Assembly: GCF_025567315.1 (NCBI RefSeq) | Contig: NZ_JAOQJE010000002.1 | Coordinates: forward strand, 62,001-126,000 | Length of the DNA: 64,000 nucleotides | Direction of reading: 5' to 3' | From: Agathobaculum ammoniilyticum | GTDB taxonomy: Bacteria; Bacillota; Clostridia; Oscillospirales; Butyricicoccaceae | Shown: one piece after another, positions 8,656 through 17,885 of the stretch | How the letters are laid out: the number at the start of each line of letters is the position of its first letter | How positions within the stretch are numbered: position 1 is the stretch's first letter | Position numbers and translations under genes: made by a program | Notes under the pieces: model-generated | The model's database searches: none | What the model saw: the letters and a program-made list of their open reading frames with translations, nothing else | What the model was told of the DNA's origin: nothing

Positions 8656-9099
8656 TCAGAGAACAGGGACATAAAATTGGCACCTTCCCCGCTGCACGAG
8701 GGAAAGCGGATAGGCTTCCAGCATCGGGCGGGATGGGTCGGCGGATAATCCACAGCAACCGACGGTGCGGACAGCCGTGCCGTATATTTCGGAAAGCGCC
8801 TCCGGCGTGTGCGGCACAGTAAAACAGACGTAACGCCCGTCCGGCAGGTAGCCTGAACGGGTATCCGGTAGCCGCGCCGCCAGCCGGAGGACAAGGCAGG
8901 CGTCATACCGGCAGGCTTCGGGCGGCGTGCAGGCGGGGTCGTCCCAGGCGGCGCAGAAAATGACTGACCCCGCATCCAGCAGGTCGGCGTCCCGTGCCAG
9001 ACGTTTGAGCCGTTCCACCAGCGCACGGTTTTCCGGTCCATAGGGGCCGGTGCGGCGCAGGAAAGCAATCGGCAGGGCGGGCAGTTCGATCAGTTTCAT
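8656..9099 (-). CDS. GyrI-like small-molecule-binding domain protein
   Basis: 147 residues resembling stand-alone GyrI/AraC-effector-binding domains: N-terminal LPALPIAFLRRTGPYG, then CRYDACLVLR, and the closing strand CQFYVPVL typical of the fold. Such domains bind small hydrophobic ligands. No DNA-binding part is present. It is monocistronic, on the strand opposite to serS. Function is otherwise unknown. Confidence 0.7.
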   Translation of the reverse strand: MKLIELPALPIAFLRRTGPYGPENRALVERLKRLARDADLLDAGSVIFCAAWDDPACTPPEACRYDACLVLRLAARLPDTRSGYLPDGRYVCFTVPHTPEALSEIYGTAVRTVGCCGLSADPSRPMLEAYPLSLVQRGRCQFYVPVL

Positions 9100-9205
9100 A
9101 ACAGAATGTTCCTTTCAGTGGATTGACCGGTCTGGGAACAGGATAACCCGATTTAAAATGCTTTTCAAGGGTGTTTTTATAATATTTTAGAACTTTTTTC
9201 GGAAA

Positions 9206-9793
9206 TCATTTTGCTCCGCAAAATGCTGCGGCGAACGCCCCGCCGGCCTGCGCGGCAAAACGCGCATGGCCCTCGGCCGTGAAATGCACCCCGTCGAAGC
9301 ACAGGGGGATATCCCAGCATCCCGCGTCGGCAAAGGCCGCGCCGCTTTCGCCGGCCAGTATCCGGTAATACCCTGCAAGGTGCGCGGAGGCGGCGAGCAG
9401 CGCCTCCTCCCGCACCCAGTCGCCGGGATGGAAGCATGGCGGGGCGATCAGCAGGAAGGGAACGCCTAAGCTCGATAGGCATACGAGCAGACGCTCCATC
9501 CGCGCGGCCGCAGCCGCGGGCGGCACGCCGAGCAGCAGGTCATTCGAGCCGAGCATCACGCAAAGCCCGTCGAACGGCCGCAGCGCCGCGAGCTGGCCGC
9601 ACAGCGTCCGCAGCTCGAATGGGGTATGCGGGATGGCGCGGCCGTTTTCCCCAAGGTTGTAGATGATCCATTCCGGCCGCGCGTTCAACCGCGCGGTCCA
9701 GCGCACACAGTCCGGCCAGCGTCCGCCGCCGAAGCCGCGCGGGTCGTAGCCCCAGGTGTTGGAATCCCCCAGACAGACGATCGCTTTAGACAA
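9206..9793 (-). CDS. SGNH/GDSL-family hydrolase
   Basis: 195-residue esterase/lipase-type hydrolase. Block I is CLGDSNTWGY with the nucleophile Ser at residue 11. Block II Gly is in NLGENGRA, block III is LGSNDLL, and block V is DGVHFTAEGH supplying Asp and His. No signal peptide if the TTG at 9793 is the start. That start is chosen because GAGGAGGGG lies 6 bases before it, while the longer open frame upstream lacks a ribosome site and has the wrong character. The natural substrate is unknown. Confidence 0.8.
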   Translation of the reverse strand: MSKAIVCLGDSNTWGYDPRGFGGGRWPDCVRWTARLNARPEWIIYNLGENGRAIPHTPFELRTLCGQLAALRPFDGLCVMLGSNDLLLGVPPAAAAARMERLLVCLSSLGVPFLLIAPPCFHPGDWVREEALLAASAHLAGYYRILAGESGAAFADAGCWDIPLCFDGVHFTAEGHARFAAQAGGAFAAAFCGAK

Positions 9794-9901
9794 ACCGGAC
9801 CCCTCCTCAAAAGCTGTTGGTGACAAACTCACAGTAATCGACAGAAAAACGGGTATAATAAAAGCATACCAGAAATACAAATAGAAAAGGAGCTGTTGAC
9901 A

Positions 9902-10225
9902 ATGGCAATGCTGCATATTACCAAGGAAAACTATCAGGAACTCGTGGAACAGTCTGCGCAGCCGGTGCTGCTGGAATTCTGGGCGCCGTGGTGTACCTAC
10001 TGCCGCCGGATTGCGGGCGTGGTCGCCAAGCTGCCCGAGGCCTACGCGGGGCGCGCGGCGGTCGCCCAGGTCAACATTGACGAGCAGCCCGAGCTGGCGC
10101 AGCGGTTCTCGGTCGATACCATCCCCTCACTCATCCTTGTGAAAAATGGGGCGGCGGGCGAGAAGTTGGTCGCGCCGGGTTCCAAGGCGGATATCGACGC
10201 TTGGATGCAGGCGCAGTCCGTATAA
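9902..10225 (+). CDS. trxA: Thioredoxin with CTYC active site
   Basis: Small redox protein of 107 residues with the thioredoxin fold: FWAPWCTYCRRI at about 22-33 and the cis-proline loop DTIPSLILVKNG. The active site is CTYC rather than the usual CGPC, which in known thioredoxins changes redox potential. The start is the ATG at 9902 after AAAAGGAG. A TATAAT (9854-9859) is upstream. It is followed 21 bases later by thioredoxin reductase, which is presumably its partner. Confidence 0.9.
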   Translation: MAMLHITKENYQELVEQSAQPVLLEFWAPWCTYCRRIAGVVAKLPEAYAGRAAVAQVNIDEQPELAQRFSVDTIPSLILVKNGAAGEKLVAPGSKADIDAWMQAQSV

Positions 10226-10246
10226 ACAGGAAAGCGAGACAGGCCT

Positions 10247-11170
10247 ATGGGAAAAATATATGATATGCTGGTCATTGGCGGCGGGCCGGGCGGCTATACC
10301 GCAGCGCTGTACGGCGCCCGTGCCGGACTGAGCGTGCTGGTGATCGAAAAGCTGTCCGCGGGTGGGCAGATGGCCACCACCGAGCAGGTGGAGAATTACC
10401 CGGGCTTTGACGAGCCGATCGACGGCTTTGAGCTGGGCGAGCGCATGCAGCGCGGTGCGGAGCGGTTCGGCGCGGAATCGCTGCTGGCGACCGTGACAGA
10501 GGCTAGCCTGGAAGGGCCGGTCAAGCGGGTCACGACCGACGAGGGCGTAGTCGAGGGGCGGACGGTGGTACTCGCCACAGGCGCGTCGCCGCGTCCGCTC
10601 GGCGTGCCGGAGGAGCAGGCGCTGGTCGGCCGCGGCATGGCCTACTGCGCAGCGTGTGACGGGATGTTCTATAAGGGACGGACGGTCTGCGTGGTCGGCG
10701 GCGGCAACACCGCGGTCGGGGACGCGCTGCTGCTTGCCAAGCTGTGCGAAAAGGTGTACCTGATCCACCGCCGCGATACGCTGCGCGCCTCCAAGGTATA
10801 TGAAAAATCCCTGCAGGCCGCGGAAAACCTGGAAATTGTCTGGGACAGCCGCGTGACAAGGCTGCTCCATGCCGAGCGCGTCACCGGCGTGCAGGTGGAA
10901 AACGTCAAAACCGGCGCGGTCCGCTCGATCGCGTGCGACGGCGTGTTCGCGGCGGTCGGCCGCGTGCCGGACACCGCGCTGCTGGCCAGCCAGGTCGCGT
11001 TGGACGAACAGGGCTACCTGATCGCGGACGAGACGACGCGCACCAGCGTCGCGGGCGTGTTCGCGGTGGGCGACGTGCGCACCAAGGCGGTGCGGCAGAT
11101 CGTCACCGCCGCGTCGGACGGTGCGGTCGCCGCGCATTTCGCGGAGGAATATCTCAACAGCATAACATGA
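10247..11170 (+). CDS. trxB: Thioredoxin reductase
   Basis: FAD/NADPH enzyme that reduces thioredoxin. FAD-binding GGGPGGYTAALYGARAGL at the start, redox-active CAAC (in AYCAACDG, near residue 130), NADPH-binding GGGNTAVGDALLL, and the C-terminal FAD motif GVFAVGDVRTKAVRQ. 307 residues, normal for the low-molecular-weight type. It forms an operon with trxA and is closed by a terminator. Confidence 0.95.
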   Translation: MGKIYDMLVIGGGPGGYTAALYGARAGLSVLVIEKLSAGGQMATTEQVENYPGFDEPIDGFELGERMQRGAERFGAESLLATVTEASLEGPVKRVTTDEGVVEGRTVVLATGASPRPLGVPEEQALVGRGMAYCAACDGMFYKGRTVCVVGGGNTAVGDALLLAKLCEKVYLIHRRDTLRASKVYEKSLQAAENLEIVWDSRVTRLLHAERVTGVQVENVKTGAVRSIACDGVFAAVGRVPDTALLASQVALDEQGYLIADETTRTSVAGVFAVGDVRTKAVRQIVTAASDGAVAAHFAEEYLNSIT

Positions 11171-11190
11171 CGTTCCGACAGGGAGCGGAC

Positions 11191-11219
11191 AAAAACGGCC
11201 GCGTAAGCGGCCGTTTTTT
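11191..11219 (+). terminator. Terminator after trxB
   Basis: AAAACGGCCGC, loop GTAA, GCGGCCGTTTTTT. Convergent with the Crp-family gene. Confidence 0.9.
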
Positions 11220-11237
11220 GATGCGGGCAGCGTCCGG

Positions 11238-11906
11238 TCAGCGCAGGCTGTCGCCGGCGGTGCGGTACAGGCCGTCGATATTGGTCAGCGCGATGCTGCC
11301 GCGCTCCAGCTGTACGAGCCCTTCGCTTTGAAAATACCGGAGCAGGCGGGTGACGACCTCTCGCGCGCTGCCTAGGTGCGCCGCAACGCGCTCATGCGTC
11401 AGCGGCAGGATATCCGCGCCGGACAGGCCGCGCTCTTCCAGCAGGAACGCCGCGAGGCGGCTGTCCAGCTTGCGGTTGAGGAGTTGGTCCATCAGCCACA
11501 TCACCTCGGAAAAGCGCGCCGCCATCAACTCGTTGGTATAGCCGGCCACAGCCGCGGATTGCTCCATAAGCGTTTTGTAAACATCCGGCGGGATGCGGAG
11601 CACATCAGTCGGCTCCTCCGCGGAGATCATCACGTCAAACTGGATGCTGCGCATAATGCAGGAGGCGGAAAACAGGCAGATATCGCGTTCAAGCAGGCGG
11701 TACAGCGTCAGCTCCTTGCCCTCGCCGGACAGGGTGTAGGCGCGCAGCCGTCCCTTGACGACGATGAACAGCCCCGCGCAGTCGCTGCTGCCCGCGTGCA
11801 GGATATTGCCGGCCTCAAAGCGCGCGCTGGAAACGGCGCTTTGCAGCAGGTCGCGCTGCGCGTCGGTCAGTTTCGGCCAGAAAGGGAAATATTGCTCGAC
11901 AGACAT
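11238..11906 (-). CDS. Crp/Fnr-family transcription regulator
   Basis: 222 residues. The N-terminal cyclic-nucleotide-binding-like beta barrel (GNILHAGSSDCAGLFIVVKGRLRAY) is followed by a long dimer helix and a C-terminal winged helix (LTHERVAAHLGSAREVVTRLLRYFQSEGLVQL). Cys residues occur (SSDCAG, DICLFSASC) but no clear four-Cys iron-sulfur pattern, so the signal is unknown. It stands near trxA-trxB, which hints at redox or energy control, but that is only context. Confidence 0.85.
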   Translation of the reverse strand: MSVEQYFPFWPKLTDAQRDLLQSAVSSARFEAGNILHAGSSDCAGLFIVVKGRLRAYTLSGEGKELTLYRLLERDICLFSASCIMRSIQFDVMISAEEPTDVLRIPPDVYKTLMEQSAAVAGYTNELMAARFSEVMWLMDQLLNRKLDSRLAAFLLEERGLSGADILPLTHERVAAHLGSAREVVTRLLRYFQSEGLVQLERGSIALTNIDGLYRTAGDSLR

Positions 11907-11935
11907 AGCAGAAGCCCTCCAGAATCAGTAAAGCG

Positions 11936-11962
11936 GAAAACCGGCCCCTCCAGGCCGGTTTT
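11936..11962 (-). terminator. Terminator after tRNA-Leu
   Basis: GAAAACCGGCC / GGCCGGTTTTC stem of 11 bp with a short loop, between the tRNA and the Crp-family gene. In the minus direction it ends in a T run. Confidence 0.7.
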
Positions 11963-11969
11963 CGCCGTA

Positions 11970-12054
11970 TGGTGCACCCGAGGGGAGTTGAACCCCTACC
12001 TCCTGCGAGACCAGAACCTAAATCTGGCGCGTATGCCAATTTCGCCACGGGTGC
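11970..12054 (-). tRNA. tRNA-Leu (anticodon UAG)
   Basis: Read on the minus strand it folds as a type II tRNA: acceptor GCACCCG/CGGGTGC, D arm GCG...CGC, anticodon stem CCAGA-TTTAGGT-TCTGG giving anticodon TAG, a long variable arm as expected for leucine, T arm AGGGG-TTCAACT-CCCCT, discriminator A, and an encoded CCA end. 85 bases. Confidence 0.96.
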
Positions 12055-12066
12055 GGATACGTTTCC

Positions 12067-12095
12067 AGTATACCCGCAAAAAGCGGATTTGTCAA
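12067..12095 (-). promoter_or_regulatory. Promoter of tRNA-Leu
   Basis: On the minus strand TTGACA (12090-12095), exactly 17 bases, TATACT (12067-12072), ending 13 bases before the mature tRNA 5' end. A near-consensus vegetative promoter. Confidence 0.88.
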
Positions 12096-12220
12096 TCGAA
12101 GCGCGCCCGCGCGCTGGAAAACCGGATAAAAATTATGCAATTTCCAGTACCAAACGGGTGGGCTTTGTGCTATACTAAATCTGTATAAGTGTCTGCATTG
12201 ATTGTGAACGGGAGAGCTTC

Positions 12221-13558
12221 ATGAAATTGATCCGAACCATCCCCGTGCTGGCCGTGCTGCTGTTTGCGCTGTCCGGCTGCACGTTCCCATCGGGCGACGA
12301 CCTGCTCGCCGCGCCCAAGCCATCCGCCAACTACCAGACCCTGCAGGTCGAGCTGGAAAACCTGCTCTCGTCGGGCGTTACCTATACCGCGCCGACCGAC
12401 GGGGAAAACCGCTCGCCTATCCAGCTTGTCGATCTGGACGGGGACGGGGCGGATGAAGCGATCGCGTTTTTCCGCGGTTCCAGCTCGGTGACGAGCAACG
12501 CGTTCAAGGTCTATGTTTATAAAAAACAAGACCAGCAGTATGTCTGCACGGGCGCGATCGAGGGGAAAGGCACCGCGATCCTGTCGGTCGATTACCCCAC
12601 GATCACACCGGCCGGCCGGCGCGGCATGTTGATTGCCTGGAAGCTGCCGGGAGACGGCGTGGGCGCGCTGACCATGTGCGATTTTGATAAAAACTGCGCA
12701 CCGGGCTTGCTGCTTGAGACCGAATACTCGGCCATGGAGCTGGCCGACCTGACAGGCGACGGCGCCAAGGACCTGCTGCTCATTACGAACAACCCCGCCG
12801 GACAGCGCGTGGCGCGGCTGTATCAGTACCATATCGGGTTGGACCTGGTAGGCGAGGCGGCTACCAGCGCCGAGGCGGTTTCGGTCGAACGGATGACAAG
12901 CGGCCGCGTACAGAAAAACCAGCCCGCTGTGTTTGCAGAGCAAAAAACAACGAGCGGTGTCGGACTGACAACAGATATTTTTGTCTATGAGGACGGGACA
13001 CTGCAAAATCTCGCGCTGGACAGCGAGGACTCCATCCATCGGGGTACCTATCGGCCGGTATCGGTCTACGCGGCCGATATCAACGGCGACGGCGTGACCG
13101 AGCTGCCGCGCGCCGTACTCATGGCGGGCTACGACGAAGCCGCCGCGACGGACGCGCTTTTCATGCTCGATTGGTATGTGTATAGCGTGGATCGGCCGCC
13201 AGTGCTGATGATGACCACCTATCAGAATGTGTCTGACGGATGGATGTTTAAGATCGATGCAGAATGGCACGACCAGATCACGGCGGTCAAGACGAGCGAA
13301 AGCGGGATCAGCGCGGTTGAATTCGCGCAATATATCGGTGGTGGGCAGCAAATACCGTTGTTCACCATCTATTGCGTCACCGGAACGCTGCGGGATTATT
13401 ATATCGGCCGTACCGACCTGCTTCAGCTCGGCCAGACCTCGCAGGCGGTCTACTTCGCGCGCTTTTCGGAGGACGCACAGCAGAGCGCGATCCAGATCGA
13501 TGCCAACGGCGTAAAAGAGCGCTTCTCGCTCCTCACCCAGGCCTGGAGCAATGAATGA
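12221..13558 (+). CDS. Lipoprotein with FG-GAP/VCBS-like repeats
   Basis: 445-residue predicted lipoprotein. Signal peptide with lipobox LSGC (Cys at residue 20). Three or more Asp-rich repeat motifs of the integrin/VCBS kind: LVDLDGDGADEAIAFF, LADLTGDGAKDLLLIT and AADINGDGVTELPRAV, likely Ca-binding blades of a propeller. It sits immediately upstream of a response regulator and histidine kinase in the same direction, so it could be an extracytoplasmic sensor or a target of that system. Weak TATACT-type promoter near 12172. Confidence 0.8.
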   Translation: MKLIRTIPVLAVLLFALSGCTFPSGDDLLAAPKPSANYQTLQVELENLLSSGVTYTAPTDGENRSPIQLVDLDGDGADEAIAFFRGSSSVTSNAFKVYVYKKQDQQYVCTGAIEGKGTAILSVDYPTITPAGRRGMLIAWKLPGDGVGALTMCDFDKNCAPGLLLETEYSAMELADLTGDGAKDLLLITNNPAGQRVARLYQYHIGLDLVGEAATSAEAVSVERMTSGRVQKNQPAVFAEQKTTSGVGLTTDIFVYEDGTLQNLALDSEDSIHRGTYRPVSVYAADINGDGVTELPRAVLMAGYDEAAATDALFMLDWYVYSVDRPPVLMMTTYQNVSDGWMFKIDAEWHDQITAVKTSESGISAVEFAQYIGGGQQIPLFTIYCVTGTLRDYYIGRTDLLQLGQTSQAVYFARFSEDAQQSAIQIDANGVKERFSLLTQAWSNE

Positions 13559-13583
13559 ATGGTAAATCAAAGGAGGAACATCC

Positions 13584-14273
13584 ATGAAACGCAAAATACT
13601 GGTTTTGGAAGATGAAGAAAATATCCGCTCCTTTCTGGTCCTCAACCTGAAGCGGAGCGGTTACGAGGTGATAGAGGCCGAAACAGGCGAAGCGGCGCTG
13701 GAAAAATACCATGCCAACCAGGATATCGCGGTTGCGGTGCTGGATGTGATGCTGCCCGGCATCGACGGGTATGAGGTCTGCCGCGCTATGCGCGCCGCGG
13801 GCTATCAGGCGGGCGTTATCATGCTGACCGCGCGCACCCAGGAGGCGGACAAGGTGACCGGCCTGATGAACGGCGCGGACGATTATGTGACCAAGCCGTT
13901 TTCCGTGATCGAGCTTGCCGCGCGCGTGGACGCGCTGTACCGGCGCGTGTCCGGCTCGCCCTTCTCGGAGGAGGATGTGATCAAGTCCGGCCCGTTCAAG
14001 CTCAACCTGCGCGCGCGAGAGGTACTCAAGAACGGCATCAAGATCGAGCTGACGCAGATCGAGTACGGGCTGCTGAAAGCGTTTATGGAGAACATCGGCA
14101 AGGCGCTCTCCCGCGACGAGCTGCTGGAGATGGTCTGGGGCCATCACTATGTGGGCGAGCTCAAGATCGTGGATGTAAATATCCGCCGCCTGCGCATCAA
14201 AATCGAGGATGATCCGGCGGAGCCATCGCATATCGTGACCGTGCGCGGCTACGGCTATATGTGGGAGGGTTGA
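13584..14273 (+). CDS. OmpR-family response regulator
   Basis: 229 residues. Receiver domain with acidic pocket (LEDEEN), phospho-acceptor Asp in VLDVMLPG, the Thr/Lys switch (LTAR, KPF). The C-terminal winged helix matches OmpR/PhoB (LTQIEYGLLKAFMENIGKAL, VDVNIRRLRIKIEDDP, TVRGYGYMWEG). Next to its kinase, 77 bases upstream. Targets unknown. Confidence 0.95.
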   Translation: MKRKILVLEDEENIRSFLVLNLKRSGYEVIEAETGEAALEKYHANQDIAVAVLDVMLPGIDGYEVCRAMRAAGYQAGVIMLTARTQEADKVTGLMNGADDYVTKPFSVIELAARVDALYRRVSGSPFSEEDVIKSGPFKLNLRAREVLKNGIKIELTQIEYGLLKAFMENIGKALSRDELLEMVWGHHYVGELKIVDVNIRRLRIKIEDDPAEPSHIVTVRGYGYMWEG

Positions 14274-14350
14274 CCGCCGCAAGCAGGGAGCGCGCTGCCG
14301 CCCCCTGTGCGTTTGCCGCAACAGCCTGAGATGAGAAAGGCAGCTTACCT

Positions 14351-15907
14351 ATGATTTATCGCAGATCTAAAAAACAGCCCAAGGCGCCGCCACAGCCAGC
14401 CGCGCCCAAGGTGTTGCACTCGCCGGGCGGCATCAAGGGCCGCTGGATGATGAACTCGCTTTCGTTCGTGCTGGTCATCCTGGCGGCCGTGGTTATTCTG
14501 GTCACGGTCGGCGTGTCCGGCTACTATTACGCCTCGGTGCGGGACAACCTGACCTCGCGCGCCACGCTCAAGGCCGAAACCTACCACAAGTATTTTACCG
14601 AAACCTACGACCAGTTTTACGCGCAGGCGGAATCTGACGTTTCCACTTTCAGCGAGCAGGAAAAGCTCGAGATGCAGTTCCTCGACCGCAACGGCCGTAT
14701 CCTGCTGTCCACCTCGGCACTGACGGGCGGCGGCATGGCCTCCACCGAGGACGCCGCGCAGGCGCTGTCCACCCAGAAGACCGCGGTGTTCCCCGGCCGC
14801 GACCCGCTTACGGACGAGCGGGTCATGAGCGTGACCACCCCTCTCCTGTCCTCCCGCGGGGAGCTGATCGGCGGCGTGCGCTTCATCACCTCGCTGCGCA
14901 TCGTTGAGCGGCAGATCTGGATCATCATCGGCATCGTCATTCTGGCCTGCCTGGTGTTCCTGATGCTGGTCGTCGCCTCCAACAGCTATTTTGTCAAGTC
15001 CATCGTGGATCCGGTCCTCAAGATCAACACGATCGCCAAGGAGATCGCGGCCGGCCGCTACGGGGTGCGCCTGCAAAAGACCTATGACGACGAGATTGGC
15101 GAGCTGTGCGATACGATTAACTACATGTCAGACGAGATCAGCCGCGCCGAGCGCATGAAGAACGACTTTATCTCCTCGGTTTCGCACGAGCTGCGCACCC
15201 CGCTCACCGCCATCGGCGGCTGGAGCGAAACATTGCTCGCGGGCGGGGGAGAGGACCCAGAGGAGGTTATGCAGGGCCTGACCATCATCCAGAAAGAGGC
15301 GGGCCGCCTGACCCGCATGGTTGAGGAGCTTCTGGATTTCGCGCGCATCGAGTCCGGCCGCATGAAGCTCGAGGTCGAGCTGTTCGACCTATCGATCGAG
15401 CTGTACGAGGCCGTGTATATGTATGAAAATCTGCTGCAGAAAAGCGGCATCCGGCTGAGCTACGACGAGGACGTGGACGCCAACTACTATATCAACGGCG
15501 ACCGCCATCGCATGAAGCAGGTGTTCCTCAATATCCTGGACAACGCCGCCAAATACGGCGCGGACGGGAAAAAGATCGATATTTCCCTGCGGCGGGAGGG
15601 CGGCAAAATCGTCGCCTCGGTGCGCGACTACGGCCAAGGCATACCGGAAGCCGAGCTGCCTTTTGTCAAGGAGAAATTTTATAAAGGCTCCTCCAAGCAG
15701 CGCGGCAGCGGCATCGGCCTGGCCGTGACCGACGAGATCGTCGTCCTGCACGGCGGCACGCTGGATATCGCGTCCACGCTCGGCGCGGGTACGACGGTCA
15801 CCATCACCCTGCCCGCCGCGGAGGCGGAGGAAGCGCTCGGCATCACGGGGGCTATCCCCAAGGTGCCGGAAACCCCTTATACCCCTGAACCCAAAGGAGA
15901 TAGCTAA
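14351..15907 (+). CDS. Membrane sensor histidine kinase
   Basis: 518 residues. Proline-rich N-terminus, first transmembrane helix (about 36-57), extracytoplasmic sensor loop, second helix near residue 200, HAMP linker (VDPVLKINTIAKEIAAGRY), H box ISSVSHELRTPLTAIGGW, N box MKQVFLNILDNAAKYG and G boxes (VRDYGQGIPE, GSGIGLAVTDEI). Cognate to the preceding regulator. Its stop overlaps the next start by one base (TAATG), linking it with the DUF1385 gene. Confidence 0.95.
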   Translation: MIYRRSKKQPKAPPQPAAPKVLHSPGGIKGRWMMNSLSFVLVILAAVVILVTVGVSGYYYASVRDNLTSRATLKAETYHKYFTETYDQFYAQAESDVSTFSEQEKLEMQFLDRNGRILLSTSALTGGGMASTEDAAQALSTQKTAVFPGRDPLTDERVMSVTTPLLSSRGELIGGVRFITSLRIVERQIWIIIGIVILACLVFLMLVVASNSYFVKSIVDPVLKINTIAKEIAAGRYGVRLQKTYDDEIGELCDTINYMSDEISRAERMKNDFISSVSHELRTPLTAIGGWSETLLAGGGEDPEEVMQGLTIIQKEAGRLTRMVEELLDFARIESGRMKLEVELFDLSIELYEAVYMYENLLQKSGIRLSYDEDVDANYYINGDRHRMKQVFLNILDNAAKYGADGKKIDISLRREGGKIVASVRDYGQGIPEAELPFVKEKFYKGSSKQRGSGIGLAVTDEIVVLHGGTLDIASTLGAGTTVTITLPAAEAEEALGITGAIPKVPETPYTPEPKGDS

Positions 15908-16842
15908 TGCCAACGCAAAAGAAAACCACGATCGGCGGCCAGGCGATTATCGAGGGCATCGTGATGAAAGGTCCCAGACGGGTCTGCACGGTTGTCCGCA
16001 AGGCAAACGGCGAGCTGGTCGTAAAGGAGGAGGACGCGCACCAGCCCTCCGCGTTCTGGAAGCTGCCGGTGCTGCGCGGCGCCTACGGCCTGTTCATGGC
16101 CATGAAAGACGGCATCCAGGCAATCAACTATTCGGCCTCGTTCTTTGAGGACGAGGAGGTGGACGCGCCGCCCTCCAAATTCGAGATCTGGCTGGAAAAT
16201 AAATTCGGCTCCGAGGGTCTGAACCGGCTGATCCTCGGTATTTCGACCGTAATCGGCATCGCGCTGCCGGTCGCGCTGTTCCTGCTGCTGCCGAGCTTCC
16301 TCGGCGGCTTTGTGCCGGAGGGCTGGGGCGTACTCGCCCGCAACGTATTGGAGGGCGCGGTGCGCGTGGTGATCTTCCTGCTGTTCATGTGGTCGGTGTC
16401 GCACATGAAGGACATCCGCCGCACGTTCGAATACCACGGCGCGGAGCACAAGACCATTTTCTGCTACGAGGCGGGCGAGGAACTGACCGTGGAGAACGTC
16501 CGCCGCCAGAACAAATACCATCCGCGCTGCGGCACCAGCTTTATGTTCGTGTTGATTATTATTGCGACGATTGTTTCGTCCATCGTGTTTTCCATCGTGG
16601 ATATCACCAACCCGTTTCTGCGCATGCTGGCGCATCTGGTCCTGCTGCCGCTCGTGGTGGGCATCAGCTATGAGTTCAACCGCTACGCCGGCCGTTCGGA
16701 GAGCGTGCTTTCCCGTGCGCTGCGCTGGCCTGGCCTGATGATCCAGCACCTGACCGTGTTCGAGCCGGACGATTCCATGATTGAGGTGGCGATCACCGGC
16801 ATGAAGGCGGTCATTCCGGAGGACGGATCGGACAACTGGTGA
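15907..16842 (+). CDS. DUF1385 (YqhQ-type) membrane protein
   Basis: 311 residues beginning with the family signature IGGQAIIEGIVMKGP. It has several membrane helices (about 115-140, 150-170, 210-235, 240-260) and a conserved core YHGAEHKTIFCYEAGEELT with HPRCGTSFM. Conserved His/Cys/Glu residues suggest a metal or cofactor site, but the family has no firmly established function. Often found beside prmC-prfA in clostridia, and prmC follows here. Confidence 0.88.
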   Translation: MPTQKKTTIGGQAIIEGIVMKGPRRVCTVVRKANGELVVKEEDAHQPSAFWKLPVLRGAYGLFMAMKDGIQAINYSASFFEDEEVDAPPSKFEIWLENKFGSEGLNRLILGISTVIGIALPVALFLLLPSFLGGFVPEGWGVLARNVLEGAVRVVIFLLFMWSVSHMKDIRRTFEYHGAEHKTIFCYEAGEELTVENVRRQNKYHPRCGTSFMFVLIIIATIVSSIVFSIVDITNPFLRMLAHLVLLPLVVGISYEFNRYAGRSESVLSRALRWPGLMIQHLTVFEPDDSMIEVAITGMKAVIPEDGSDNW

Positions 16843-16923
16843 ATAGGCGTCCATATCGCTGTATGGAAAGCCGCCGCGCGCCCTGCGGCATGCGTAAAAC
16901 ACATTTAGGGGGTGGGCCAAGCC

Positions 16924-17790
16924 TTGACCAAGACCATCAACGACGTATATATGGAGCTGTTCAAGCGCTTGAAGGAGGCGGACGATCCGCAGCCTTCTCT
17001 TTCCGCGCGCGAGATAACGGCATACGCCTGCAAGGCGGATAAAAACAAAACAGCCGACTGGGGTCATGTCTATCTGGACGACGCGACGGTGGACTATGCG
17101 CATCTGCTTTGCGACCGCTGTCTGGACGGCGAACCGCTTGCATACATACTCGGCGAATGGGATTTTTATGGGCTGACGTTCCAGATCGACCGCTCGGTGC
17201 TGATCCCGCGCTCGGATACCGAGCGTCTGTGCGAGTTGGTCATCGGACAGGCGCGGCAGCGGGTTTCGCCGCGCATCCTCGACCTGTGCTGCGGTTCGGG
17301 CTGCATCGGCATCGCCGCCGCGCATGAGGTGGAGGACGCGCGCGTCGCGGGTGTGGATATTTCCGAGGGCGCGCTGCGCGTTACGCGGGAAAACGCCCGT
17401 CGGCTGGGGGTGCAGAGCCGGTATGTCGCGCTCAAGGCGGACGTGCGCTTCCGCCCGCCGAACAATATGGGGCAGTTTGACATTCTGGTTTCCAATCCGC
17501 CCTACGTCACCCGCGCGGAGATGCGCGCGCTCGAGCCGAGCGTCGCGGATTACGAGCCGCACGAAGCGCTGTTCGGCGGGGAGGACGGGCTGGATTTTTA
17601 CCGTTCGATCTGCGCCAAGTGGGGGGAGCTGCTCGTGCCGGGTGGCGTCATCCTGTTCGAGTGCGGCTACCGGCAGGCGACGCAGGTCGCCGCCATCCTG
17701 GAGGATAACCGTTTTGCCGGCATCGGCATCACGGAGGACCTTTCCGGGGTGCCGCGCATTGTGTATGGGTACAACACCCTGCTGGAATGA
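16924..17790 (+). CDS. prmC: Release factor glutamine methyltransferase PrmC
   Basis: Methylates the Gln of the GGQ motif in peptide release factors. N-terminal helical domain, then the SAM fold (ILDLCCGSGCIGIAAAHE) and the catalytic NPPY motif (VSNPPYVTRAEM). Normal length, 288 residues. The start is uncertain: the GTG at 16912 lies inside the only G-rich ribosome site (AGGGGGTGGG), so the TTG at 16924 is preferred. prfA is not next to it in this window. Confidence 0.92.
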   Translation: MTKTINDVYMELFKRLKEADDPQPSLSAREITAYACKADKNKTADWGHVYLDDATVDYAHLLCDRCLDGEPLAYILGEWDFYGLTFQIDRSVLIPRSDTERLCELVIGQARQRVSPRILDLCCGSGCIGIAAAHEVEDARVAGVDISEGALRVTRENARRLGVQSRYVALKADVRFRPPNNMGQFDILVSNPPYVTRAEMRALEPSVADYEPHEALFGGEDGLDFYRSICAKWGELLVPGGVILFECGYRQATQVAAILEDNRFAGIGITEDLSGVPRIVYGYNTLLE

Positions 17791-17885
17791 AACGGGGGAA
17801 AAGCCTCCGGAATATGTACCGCTCAGCGAACAGATCGAACGCGGCGCGCAGGCCGCCGCGCCGTCCACAGACGAAAGTGAAAAAT

